From assembly GCA_014529385.2 (NCBI GenBank), contig CM043966.1, positions 42,509,537 to 42,573,536 of the forward strand: DNA of 64,000 nucleotides. Direction: 5' to 3'. The position numbers were made by a program, and so were the translations under genes. A model generated the notes under the pieces. It did no database searches. It saw nothing but the letters and a program-made list of their open reading frames with translations, and was not told the origin of the DNA. Source of the DNA: Adiantum capillus-veneris (lineage: Eukaryota; Streptophyta; Polypodiopsida; Polypodiales; Pteridaceae). The stretch's first letter is position 1, and each line of letters opens with the position of its first letter. This document shows, one piece after another, positions 30,260 through 41,721 of this stretch.

Positions 30260-32530
30260 GATAACCTAAGCTAGTGAGTTTAGGATGTGTAGAATAGAGT
30301 AATTTCACTACTATTTTTTTTGGTTTTTGAGTGTGTGTAACTCATTTTTTGGTTTAATTTGATGATTTTGTGCAAGAAATTGATGTTAATGTTGAGTTAT
30401 GAATACCCCAAACCCCCAATTTCACTAATTTCATGCTAACCCTTGTTAATTCGCTTCTTTCCATGCTAATTTTACTAATTTCATGCTAATTTTTACTAAC
30501 TTTGACTAACCTTGCTAACCTAACCACTAACATTTGAAGTGTAAAGTATGTGAAATCCCCTTGCAAGAGGTGGAATCATCACTGTAATCAAGTTAATTGT
30601 GCTAATTTATGCATAATTTGATGATTTGAGTGTGTGATTTTTTGACCTACAAATGGTCAATTTTGGAGCCGAATTGATGGTGCACACACTTGTGTGTGCA
30701 ATGATACGACTTCGCGTGGAGCAAAGGAATAGCTTGGAGTGTAATTATGATGTAAGTGCACTCACTTGTTATGTCAATTCTTGATTGATTAATGATGTTC
30801 AATGTTGCTAATTATTTTCTAAAATTAGGTGTGTAACACAAATTGACCTACACTTTGCACTTAATTTGATACACTTGGAATGAAATTGATAGTCAAATTG
30901 TGACTAATGAACTTTGTGTGTATCCAAATAATGCTTAATTCTCATCAAGAATTCATGTGTGTGCATAAAAATCATTGTGTGTGTGTGCACACACCAAAGA
31001 GGGAAAAAACTTTTAAAAAAAATTCAAGTGTGTGTGCACCTAATCTTGAATGTGTGTGTGCATAAAAATTGATGGAATTGATGATACATGAGTATGCAAT
31101 CATGTAAAGGATGTGGATGTTAGGCTAATTCAATCATTGGATAGGCATAATTGCCAAAAAAATTGGGCAAAAATTGGGTGTGTGTGTCTATCCAGGACCA
31201 CTTGATTTTCTTTGATTGATGGTCAATTAGGGCACCTAAATAACTTTTTATTGTGAAATGTTCATAAAAAGTTTGTGCAATCATTAGGTGTAAGCTTAAA
31301 TGCATTGCCAATTGAGCCAAATTTGAATTTTTGTGCTTAAATTTTGAGTGTGGCTTGACTGGGTAAAAATAGTGTAATTTTTTAGAAATTGAGCATGCAT
31401 GCATTCACTTATGCTTGATTGAGTTGCAATTTGAGCATTACAATGTGGAAATGATGGATTTTTTGCGTATAATTTGGGTCTAAATTTGGGTGTGGATGCC
31501 TATTCAATGGCATTTGATATCCAAATTGGGATGAATAATTGGTCTCGACTACCAATTTGATGATTAGTAGACCTAAAGATTGGTGTATGCATCATAAATC
31601 AATTTGGATTTGAGAGGAATGACTCAATTCAAATAATTGAGAATGATTGTATGTATTACCATTGAGTTGTATGTTAATTCAATTGGATATGGTAATAACT
31701 TCAATGATTTGTACATGTGCAAATGCTGTAATCAATTGTGTAGCAACGCAAACCTAAATGACAATCCAATTGGATTTGATTGATTAGGATATGAGCAAAT
31801 AATTTTGCGATGATTGTTGATTTGGACTAGAATGGACAATGAGGGAATATATGCATAAAGTGTTGCTTAAGGGAAATTATATTGCGTGCCATCAATCTTA
31901 AACTGAAGCTTTAGTCTTTGTGCATGCATAATTTCTAATTGCACACTTCTGTTTTCAAAGAAATGCAAAAATGAAGCAATAAAAAAGACGGATGTTGATT
32001 AACATTTTGCTCGATCCCTTGATAAAATTTGTCTCATTCTATGTTATGATTGCACGATTATGATAGATTGAGGTCAAGTGTTTTATTGTTTGAATATATC
32101 ACTCTTCAGGAGGGAAAATGAGGTCGGCTTTGATGGATCATTGACCTTATGAGCTTGAATTTGTGGGAGTGTGCATAGGATTGGTTAATGAATTTTTGTT
32201 TGAGGTGTCATATGGCGCAAGAAGTTCTCTATGTCTTTGTCCATGTGGGCACATCCACTAACAGGAGGATTTTTAAAAAAAATTAAAAAAAATGATTCGC
32301 AGCCCGTTGTTCTCCCTATCGCCCCACTTAGCTTGGTAGCGCTTCTGCCTGCCACACGTCAGATCCCATGATCCCATCACCTTATCTGGCTCACACAAAA
32401 CCTGGTTCAGCCCCACCTAATCTAAACCTAGGCTCACGCCATTGCTTTTCCACTAGGAGCCAACAAACCAAGGTCTGCGGTAGTTATGGCTTGTGAAAAT
32501 CCATCGAAGCTGTCAGGTCCGCATGAGTAC

Positions 32531-32561
32531 TGTGTGTGTGTGCGCGCGCGCGCGTGTGTGC
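32531..32561. repeat. Alternating (TG)n(CG)n(TG)n tract
   Basis: 31 bases of strictly alternating pyrimidine and purine, with a CG core flanked by TG runs. Such tracts can adopt left-handed Z-DNA under negative supercoiling. It lies in the GC-richer island inside element C. Confidence 0.9.
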
Positions 32562-34027
32562 TTGAGCCTTTGAAGGCAGTTGGTCAACCCAGCAGATGAA
32601 CAACTTGTTTTGTGTGTGAGTACGTCAAGGCAGGCAAAATGCAGATTAGACCCCACACACTCCATCTTCCACTGATTCTGCTCCGCTCCCCTCGGCCCAC
32701 TTCCCTTGGCTTGCATTTCCTTGGTCCCACACACACGCACTACCTAGTGCCCTACCCATTACTGCTTTCGGTTGCACTTCTCACCAATGCCGCGTATCGG
32801 CAAGCCAGGCTCACAACATGCATGTACCTTTTCCTGTAGATCCGGATTCTGGCTCATCGCCAGCTTAGTCACCAACAATTAAAATAAAAAAGGAAACTTA
32901 GTTAAAGATGTGTTCCCACCAAACCTTCCCAAACTTCTTCCTCATTGGTCCCTTAGCTGCTAGGCTCGTTGCTACAGTCAAGAGGACCACATCCATACTT
33001 TTTGAAAACAGAAGTGAAATCCAAAAAATTAATCTTCATTGAAATCATGGCATGTAGCATCCATTGAGCATCATCCAATATGTACAATTTCGATCATTCA
33101 TGGAGAGCATGGACTGCATTAAAACTTTTGGGATTGTCGCGAAACATGATTTTTTTTCTAGTGCTTGTTAGAAATGAAAAATCTTCAAGTAGCATTAATA
33201 TTGAGCATATTTTTTAAGAGGGGATTGGCTTACGACATGAAAATCGGGATTTTTTTGACCACTCATGAAGGGGTTAAAACTTGAGGATTTCTTCACATGA
33301 TGCCTCGATTATGGGTGCTAGATTGGTTGTGTAAGAGTCTAACCTACCATTTTTATACATTCATTGACCATGTATTGCTTTGTATGAAAAAACTAGCATG
33401 AAAGCAAGGGATCATAAACTTTGTGCATCAAATTGAATTCTTTTGAATGGATTGCATTCAATCCTTGGAGCTTATGCAATTATAGTGCTTGGATTGATGA
33501 AGAAAATTTATTCTTGCACTAATGATGAAGTTTTTGTTGAACAAAAATCCAACATTGGGTTTTTTATTGATGAAATGAGTTCAAAATTCACTCTCTCTTA
33601 TGTTTTGTATGCCATTATTGTATATGTAATTCCATGAAAAAATGATCTTCAATGCACAAATCTTTTGGTATGAGCATTCTTGTAATGCTTTGTTTTATTG
33701 AAGAATTGTACTAAATGACAAGCTCTTTTTGAAACTCATAGGAGCTTCATGTGAGGGTAACACTGTGGATATTGAGTGGTGATTTAAGCTTGATCTTGGC
33801 ATTGTTTGATACATTTTCAATCTTGAATTGAATGTAAGAAATCATGGCATAGCACTAAATTGGATTTCTGGAATGGCCATGTGATAGCATTGAACATGGA
33901 AGTTTTAGTGCTTGTATTGGATGTTCATATGCTAAGAAGCACTAATGATTTGAGTTGTTTGAAAGGGTGTGACAGGAGTGTGATTTCCATTTATCCAAGA
34001 AGGGGTCATCATTGCAATATTGAAAAA

Positions 34028-34480
34028 TTTGGCTAATTAGAGCCATTCCAAAATCTTTGGATTAAAAATTGTATATGTGCTAGCTCATAGCTTGGTCAAA
34101 ATGTAAATGTTTTCATTTTGAGCTAGTATTTAACCAACGTTTTTGAAGCTTTTAAGTACAAATTTGGCTATTCAGATCCATTCACTTTCATTTCATCAAG
34201 TTGCAGTCATCTCTAGCTCATAGCGTGCTCTAAAATTGTAAAATTTCATGTGAGCTAGTTATTAGCCAACTTTTTGGAAAGCTTTGAAATGTTGAATTTG
34301 GCTTTGAAGAGCCACTTCACTTCACAGCTCTTGGCTTGTTTATATTCCATATCTCATTGAGCTAGAAGTTAATCAACTTTAAACCATGCATGAGAGGTTG
34401 TAAAAATTCCAAATTTGCTTATGTAGAAGCATTTATCTCTCTCATTGTTGATTAGTATGCATAAATTTGCTACTTTAGAG
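34028..34480. repeat. Diverged tandem repeats in element C, ~115-135 bp units
   Basis: Three to four units start near 34,028, 34,158, 34,294 and 34,410. Each opens AAATTTGGCT or a close variant, followed by a Y-GAGCC-ATTC-like piece, then TAGCTCATAGC or similar and TGAGCTAG..TTA-CCAAC. The units are heavily diverged. Confidence 0.6.
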
Positions 34481-35857
34481 CATCATGTGCATAACCAAAG
34501 GCACATTTTTCCCTTTGGCAAATTTGGGTATGCAAGACCCTAGTTTTAGGTTTTCATTAATGTTTTTTGGTGTGCTTTTGGCTTTTCAATAATTGGCTTT
34601 TGTAGCTTGTGTTTACACTTAGCTTCAAAAAGCTTGGATTGTACTAAAAAGATCAAGAGGCTTCTCTACACAAAGGAGATGCTTGCTCAAGGATGCTCAA
34701 AAGAGCATGAATAGGTATAATCCTACCATGATTTTGCTCTTTTGTTCATCTCTTCATTCTCTTGCTTGGCTTAAGAGAAAATTTTCTTCTAAAGCTATGG
34801 TTTTTTCATGTTCGAAAGCTAGGCATTTTAAAGTTTCAACACTTTTCTTTGTGAAAATTAACTCATCAAAAAATTAGGTTTTATGTGTGCTAATCATAGG
34901 TAATTGGCCTTGACCTTAGGTTAATGTGGGTTCATTTCTCATTAGTCCTAGACTCTTAGTGATAGCTTGTAATACTCCATTAATTTTTAACATGGCCTAG
35001 GGATTTGATTAGGCTTTAGTCCTTTAGTCCAATTGCCATAAGAATCTCATAAAGGAAGCAATAAAAAAGTGCTAAAAAATGAATCAATGAAGCAAAGAAG
35101 TATTCAAAAAAGTGTCAAAAAAGCTATTAGACACATGAAAAATAACATTTCTATGTTATGTTGTGTCTATGTGAGGCCTAGCGCCTTATTGGCACTTGGT
35201 AGGTGAGGGGAATCACCTTGGCTCACTTGGTCAAGGCCTTAAATTGATACCTTGGGCTGATAGGGGTTAGCCGTCGCCTTGGTAGGCTAGTAGGCTTCTG
35301 GAACACCTTCTTGAGGGTTCAAGGAGCCGAGAGTCATACCTAAACTTGCCTTGGAGTGGTAGCCTTGTAATGCGCTTTAATTTTTCCAATCAATGATAAA
35401 ATCAAAACTTCCATGAGCTTCAAAAAAGCTGTGACAATGTACTAATAGATTAGGAGCTTTTTTATAGCCCATAGACATGATAGACTTGGATGATTTATTA
35501 AGATTGTTCACATAGTTTTTAGGCTAGTAGGTTTATGAACTTGCACTAGCGTAGGGTCATAATTGATTGCTTGTGTTTCATGCATAAAACTGAAGTTTCA
35601 AGTGGTTTAATCTTTACAATAGTTTAGGTGTTTTTTTATTTTATGTTGTCTAGTTTTTTACTATGATTGACCCATCTTTTAGAAGCAAAAAATCACTTTG
35701 CATGATTGTTCATTTATGCATGTTTTATTCATTCTTGGTGGCCTTTGATACTCATTACTTGTTCTTATGTTTTGCAACTCAACATTTCTTCCATGGACTT
35801 GCTTTCTACCATGTCACCGTGTCTTGCTTCACTGGCACACGAGGACGTTTGCCAAAT

Positions 35858-35871
35858 TAAGAAGGGGGGAA
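35858..35871 (+). other. Polypurine tract of element C
   Basis: AAGAAGGGGGGAA directly precedes the right LTR (TGTTAGC). Confidence 0.9.
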
Positions 35872-36710
35872 TGTTAGCATCGGCTAACACAGGCTACATC
35901 GATTATGCACCAAGATGTGGATGTGCTATAGTGCACAATATTTCCTTTTCATTGTATAGGGCCTTGGGCTCATTTAGGAGTTCCAAATTTGTATGAGTCT
36001 AAGCTAGAGAGCTCAACTTTATCCCATAGTTGAAGGGTTTGAGGCCCAAAGCTATAAAAGAGCCCTATGCTTAATGAGTAGTCATTCTTGGGTGAGTTCT
36101 CCTCTTTGTAGAGTGTATGGTCATGAGGCTCATGGGCTTTCCATGCCCATGTAGCTCTCGATTTCTAATAATAAATTATACTTTCTTTCTTATTAGTCTT
36201 CTTTGTTTCATTGTGTGGAGTGAGATTGTATTAGTGTGATGGTAGATCTCCTAATCCCTTTTTTGAGTTAATCTATTCTATCCACACCATTGACCATGGT
36301 GTGTGAGGGCTATGCCTTCCTTCTTTTCATCTATGTCTACAAGGTGCGGTTAGTGTGTGTGCATATGTAGTCTCATTGAGGGGTTGTGCCGGAATGGACA
36401 CACTAATGCGGAGTAGGTATGTTAATTGCATGCTTGTGTAGTTGTGATTAAGAGTTGTGAATAAGAGTGATTGATGTGAGAGGTTAATTTCAACCATATG
36501 ATTGTGTGCAAGTGATTAGTAAGTAGGAATGTGTTGTTGATTAGAAGAAGCCCTTTCCATGGCTTCTCTCTATGATGAGTAGAAGGATCCCTTGAATCCT
36601 CTATGTCTATACATCTTAGGCTCGTGCTTCCATGCCCTAGCCAGGTTGCTGATCCATGATTTGACAATTTTGTGGGTTGCGATTAGGTCGTGCTACAATG
36701 CATCCCTACA
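35872..36710 (+). repeat. 3' LTR of element C
   Basis: Partner of 29,413-30,237, beginning TGTTAGCATCGG and ending CCCTACA. It carries a 14-bp local duplication around GTGATTAAGAGTTGTGA (near 36,440) that the left copy lacks. Confidence 0.95.
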
Positions 36711-36719
36711 TTGTACTAA

Positions 36720-37375
36720 AGATCTCATAGTTTTGTTTAGTGTATAATGTTAGATAGAGATTGCATTGTGTACTGTGAAAGATTGTTGGAGCATGAGATT
36801 GAAATCATACACATTGTTACTTTTCTTTGCGTTTTGCAAAGAATTATCATCGTTCCAATTTCTAAGTTGATTATTTTTGTTGCATGTGAAAATAATAGAG
36901 CAAATATTGATATTTGAAACCACTAAATATAGACAATGTGATTACAAATGTGTCTTATTGACTGCAAATTGCAGAATGTGTCAATTAATCTTCAAGTGTG
37001 TAATTGCATTGAAGAATCCATAGTTTTGTTTCATGCATAATGCCAGACAGAGAGTGCATTGCATATAATGAAATATTGTTGGTGCATGAGATTGAAATCA
37101 TGCGTACTGATATTTTTGTTTGTATTTTTATGAGTTTGCAATTAATTATCATCGTTACCATGTCTGGATTTGGGTGTTGATTTTTTGTTGTATTTTGCAA
37201 TTAGTTATCATTGTTACCATAGCTTAAGGCTCAAGAGTTGATTATTCTTTGTTACATGTGAAAAATTGGAGTCAATAATAAAATTTACCACCACCAAATA
37301 AAGATAATTTGATTTTTACAAATGTGTTTTATTGTTTGCAAATCGCATAATGTGTAAATTTGATTGCTTTCTTAA
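36720..37375. repeat. Two diverged tandem units of ~290-360 bp
   Basis: The unit from 36,720 and the unit from 37,013 both begin CATAGTTTTGTTT, run through GCATGAGATTGAAATCAT and an ATTATCATCGTT piece, and end near ACAAATGTGT.TTATTG. The second unit also repeats the CAATTA.TTATCAT.GTTACCAT piece internally. They lie just left of the hAT relic and may be its subterminal repeats, which is inference. Confidence 0.75.
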
Positions 37376-37477
37376 TGAAGTTTTTAGTTTTAATATATAT
37401 TGAAAAGTAGATAATTTTTTAATAATTGAATATGTAGTTATTATGCCTTCAGCTATTAATGTAATCAATGGACCAAA

Positions 37478-39030
37478 ATGTCAGTACAAGTGGTATGCAA
37501 TCAAGTAAGAAAAAAATATCCCGGCAAAGGGTGGGAATTTGCTTACAACATACGCGGTCAATATAAGGAGTGGCAATGTAGATTATGCTTCACCACAAAA
37601 TCAGGCGGGGCCCCACATATTAGGACCATTTTTTTGATATCCTTACAAAGAGCTATCGCAAATGTGAACATCCTGAGGCAGCCACAATTGCAGAGCTCGT
37701 GAAGAAGGGTTGCAAGAGACATTGGGTAGAGGAATTTGTTATGGATGCATGCCAAGATCAGCCAGAGTTGAATACCAATCATGATAATTTTGTGGTAACA
37801 CCAATGAAAATTGCATAAGGAAATACAATGCCAAGCAATGTTTCTTCTAAGTGCAACAACGAGGTTGGGCTTGGGCAAATACGACAAAGATCATTGCACC
37901 AAAGCTTTTAAATGCAGACGCTAGAAGAGGCACAAAATATGCTTGCAAAAGCAGTTTTTTTCACTGGGAGTACATAGTCTTGGTTGACAGCCATCATTGG
38001 AAACAGACATGGAAGAAAATCGAATTGCAAATCTTCCCTCCTTGAGGTTCTCTTTCCCTTGAAAGATGCAGGGGATTGGATTGGTACAGGTACTTATGTG
38101 GACGTGGCTTGTATTTTCCACTACTACTTCTCCCCCAGTAACCCTCCCTCTCTCGACTGTTGTCTCTCTATTTGGGACTATCCTATCCACCTCCTTCATT
38201 GGTTCTTTGTATGATAGACCCATGATTCTTGGCACATCAAACACTTCTTTTGGACATGTTCTCCTAGATGTGAGTATCCTTTGGCATCTGGATGCCTGCA
38301 AGGTCTCTTTCAACACACTGCTTCATGGTGGCTCTTTTGCCTTGCCTCTACTTTTGATAGAGATTCTTTCTTGCTTCTGCTTGGTTATGTGGCTCCTCCA
38401 CTTGCAATTTGGATGTATTTATGCACTTCTTACACGTGCAGACCTCTTGAATGATCCTTGCTTTGCTAGTCTACTCCGAGGTAGTAAAATCCAAGATTTT
38501 CAACCCCTTTGTATCACACGATGTTACGTCAAAGTAAAAGAGCGTGTTTCCAAAATAATTCTTGGAAATATATCGCTTTCAAGATGCACAATTGTGAGTG
38601 ATGGTTGGTCTAATATTCAAAGAAGACCATTGATCAATGTTATGTTGGTTTGTCCAAGAGGAGACATTCATAAAAGCTATTGACAGTTCCGGTGCTATTA
38701 AAACTGGTGAATATATTGTTGAGGTCTTGATCAGTGTAATTAAAGAAATAGGTGTTCATGACAATGTAAATGATTATAAAAATGATGGTACCATAATCAA
38801 AAAGTGTTTTCCATACATTTACGCCAAAGGTTGCAATACACACATTTTAAAGTTCGTGCTAAAAGATTGGTATACCATTGAAGAAACTACATGGTTTGTC
38901 AAAATAATTGACGTGGCGTGTCAAATTGTGAAGTTCATCTTGAAACGACAAAGAGTTCTTGATTTATATAGGATGTACATATCAATTATGTTGAAATTGT
39001 CTGTTGATACTCGATCTTTTTCATGGTTAT
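37478..39030 (+). pseudogene. hAT transposase pseudogene (BED finger and DUF659-type core)
   Basis: The 5' part encodes a BED-type zinc finger (WQCRLCFTTKSGGAPHIRT, then KCEHPEAATIAELVKK after a frameshift near 37,625). About 700 bp downstream the transposase core appears: IVSDGWSNIQRRPLINVML, a frameshift near 38,660, then FIKAIDSSGAIKTGEYI, CNTHILKFVLKDW and ETTWFVKIIDVACQIVKFI. This Asp-Gly-Trp-Ser motif and the later WF block are the plant hAT DUF659 signature. Weaker matches run to about 39,200. Between 37,975 and 38,530 the homology is lost, perhaps through an insertion. No terminal inverted repeats were found. Confidence 0.85.
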
Positions 39031-40779
39031 AAATTGGAATTACTTCTATGCAATAAGTGCGCTTTGATTGATACTTTCAGCTACACGATGTTTGATGAAT
39101 GGCAGCTTGACCAGTCTGAATGAGTGAAAGAGAAGATAACGAGTTTACGTGGATCCATAAATAATCCTGCTTGGTGGAAGAGTGTAATGGATATATACCA
39201 CATATTGATGCCTCTTATGTTTGGAATTCGCATAAAAAAGAGCCAAATCTAGGGAAAGTGTGGATGACTTGGTGGATAGTTCAACAAAGTTTAGAAAATC
39301 CTGAGGAATTAAAAGAGTCTATAGTAGAGAAGGAGTGGTGAATACCATTCCTTTACAAAATCATATTGAAAGTGTTGGCTAAGAGGAAGAAATTGCTAAT
39401 TGGCTACGTGACTATCAAATAGAAGATGAATGTGAGTTCAATGTTAGCGTATCTCAGTGCAGGATAATCGAAATCAAAGAGAACCTCACATTAGATATAG
39501 ACAATTCAGCAGAGCAAAACAAACAACGGTTAGACTTAGAGAAAAACAATGATTGTTCAAACTCAACATAAGATGTCATAAGATTGCAAGATGTGAACTC
39601 TTACTAAAGCTAAAATTTTGAAACAAGTTTTGAATGTATATAGTGTTGATGTAAAGCAAAATTAAATTGTCTATTGTTGGTAAAGTTGGTGTTTTGAATG
39701 TGCTTTTTCAGTAGTAAAATAGATTTCTAATTGCACTGAAGGTGCCTTGTTGCGCTTTGTTGAATTCATACTCATTGGCCATCCCAAACATGTATATACC
39801 TTATGGAATCTCTTGAGAAAAAATTCCACATTGGCTATTGTTCTGCATTAATCAAATCAAGCAGATAATAATGGCCACATGCCTATGTGTAGTATCCACT
39901 CCATCCATCAAAAAGTCTTGTAGCATATTGGCATTGAGAAGATGAAGCTGCATCTGAGTGTGATGCGGAGAGTAACTCAATGTAAAACCACGTGACTGAA
40001 GTGTGTTCCTTGAACATGTGGGGGATGCACTTTTGGTGTCAAGTTTTGAACGTTTTGGCTTAGGCAATCAAGACTTTTTTCCATTCTAGCCTATGATGCT
40101 TGAGGTGTTTGGGTTACTTCAAGGAGCCATGTTATTTTTACATCCTTCTGCACGAGCTGTGACATCAAAGAAATATTTTTTCCTTTTTCAAGTTTAGATC
40201 TGCACCTTCAACTATTATTGCTGACTCTTCTCGTGTGAATGTCACACAACTCTCCCTTATATCATGTGTGGCCATAGTTGTCTTCTTGGAGGAGAATTCT
40301 ATTGGATCTACTGGAAAAATTGTGCACATAACATCTTTGCAAAGTATAGAGCACAATTCTCATTGTGTAATGGATGTCCAAAAACTTCCAAGTATATCCT
40401 CTCAACGTTTTTTCTGATTTCTTGGTGTTGACAATTTGATACTTTCCTACGACCTTCCTCGAATTTTGAATCTTCACATGGACATATTGTCTCGATCATT
40501 TCCTTGGTCACTTATTTGGTGATATCTTTCCATTGTGTGTGGCTCAAATTTTCCCATTTCAATAGTTGATGAGTTGTGTGTGTCGCTTGTTGTGCTGACA
40601 TGACATGTACTAGAGACTTCATGTGTTAAAAAGCAGTATTGATTGCTTGATGTTGATGGGTTGGCACCACTTGTGTGTCACATTCTTGCTCTTGATCAGC
40701 CATGATGTCTCATAACTTCAATTGCCAAATAGACAAATATTACGTATCTTGAGCAAACATTTTTCTCTCGAACAACTAC
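39031..40779. other. Decayed hAT 3' region and unassigned sequence
   Basis: 39,031-39,550 keeps traces of the hAT C-terminal region (SLRGSINNPAWWKSVMDIYH) among many stops. 39,600-40,779 holds nothing I can name. A minus-strand open stretch near 40,308-40,511 (VFGHPLHNENCALYFAKM) reads protein-like but is unrecognised. Confidence 0.45.
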
Positions 40780-41702
40780 TGTTGGACGGATACGCCGCGA
40801 TGGACGTCAGCATCACGAGAACTCACCTAACAAGATTTTTCAGCTAAGGACGAAGCTCGACCCGCAGGTGCGTGGAAGCAAGCATAGGGTGTCAACCTAC
40901 ACTCGACCGACTCTTAACTAATTCCTATAGAGGTCTCTAATGTCTAAGCTACAGCCTTCAGAAGTGCATAAGAGGAAACTTCCTACAACGCTTTCTAGAG
41001 CCGAATACCCATCAAACAATCTCGGAACGCCACAAAACTTGAAGGAGACCCTACTAACACCAATAGGTCGCTCTCCCTAAGGTCCATGAACCAAAATCCC
41101 AACCCAAAACACTCGGTGCAAAATCACGTAGGATGTTTGGCCAAAATTTTCAGGTCGTTGTTTCCAAAAACTAAAGTGCCTAATGTGTAGCTCTACTCAA
41201 TGCAAACGCGTGGATATGCCGAAATGTGAAAACGGATAATGTATGCTCACCGAATCGCCAGATGAAGCTCATAGGTCGAGCTTGCAAAACCGGATTGTAC
41301 ATGTGCAATGTAGGTATTGGCGCGTAGCTCTCGTTGGGGGCAACACGCTGCACTTCTCCGCACTCGATTCTGACCACCGGTGCGCGCGTAGCGTCAAGAT
41401 GAAGCTCTCACTCTCTCTCGTACACAGTACGCTCACTCATAGACTTCAAACTTCTTAAAATGACAAAAGGTCCTTCATTAAGGTCAAAAAGTGGTATAAA
41501 CACCTTACAATCTCAAACCCTAATGTTCCAATTTAACCATCTACTCAATCTAAATGTCAAAATGGAGATACAATCTGCACAATTCTGTAAGCCCCAATAT
41601 TTACAAAGGTGAAATGTCGGGTTTCCTCAATAAATGAATAATTACAAAAAATAATAATACATCGAGCATTCATTTTCTGTAGGGTGTGTCCAGCTTCTAA
41701 CA
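40780..41702 (-). repeat. 3' LTR of element D' (second D-family copy)
   Basis: 923 bp beginning TGTTGGACGG and ending CTAACA on the plus strand. It is colinear with the D LTR at 660-1584 (925 bp), sharing for example CGACCCGCAGG and the edge pattern, but clearly diverged, so D and D' are separate insertions. Confidence 0.8.
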
Positions 41703-41718
41703 CTCCCCCCCTCCTTGG
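41703..41718 (-). other. Polypurine tract of D'
   Basis: CAAGGAGGGGGGGAG on the minus strand, directly before the LTR start TGTTAGAAG. Confidence 0.85.
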
Positions 41719-41721
41719 TCA

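Larger units (their letters stand above)
30260..35857 (+). other. Noncoding internal region of element C
   Basis: 5.6 kb of mostly AT-rich DNA with no protein motif in any frame. It holds short GCTAAT/ACTAAC-rich repeats (30,410-30,530), TGTGTGTGCATAAAAAT-type repeats (30,955-31,080), a GC-richer island (about 32,285-32,880) and diverged tandem units (34,028-34,480). Short open frames such as 33,443-33,637 have no recognisable content. Confidence 0.7.
29413..36710 (+). mobile_element. Noncoding LTR element 'C' (LARD-like), structurally complete
   Basis: Two LTRs of 825 and 839 bp, a primer-binding site directly after the first and a strong polypurine tract directly before the second enclose 5.6 kb with no recognisable protein. 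Flanking pentamers are TTTTA and TTGTA, a four-of-five match to a target duplication. All sites needed in cis for copying are present, so it would depend on proteins from another element. This matches the general idea of large retrotransposon derivatives. Confidence 0.85.
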
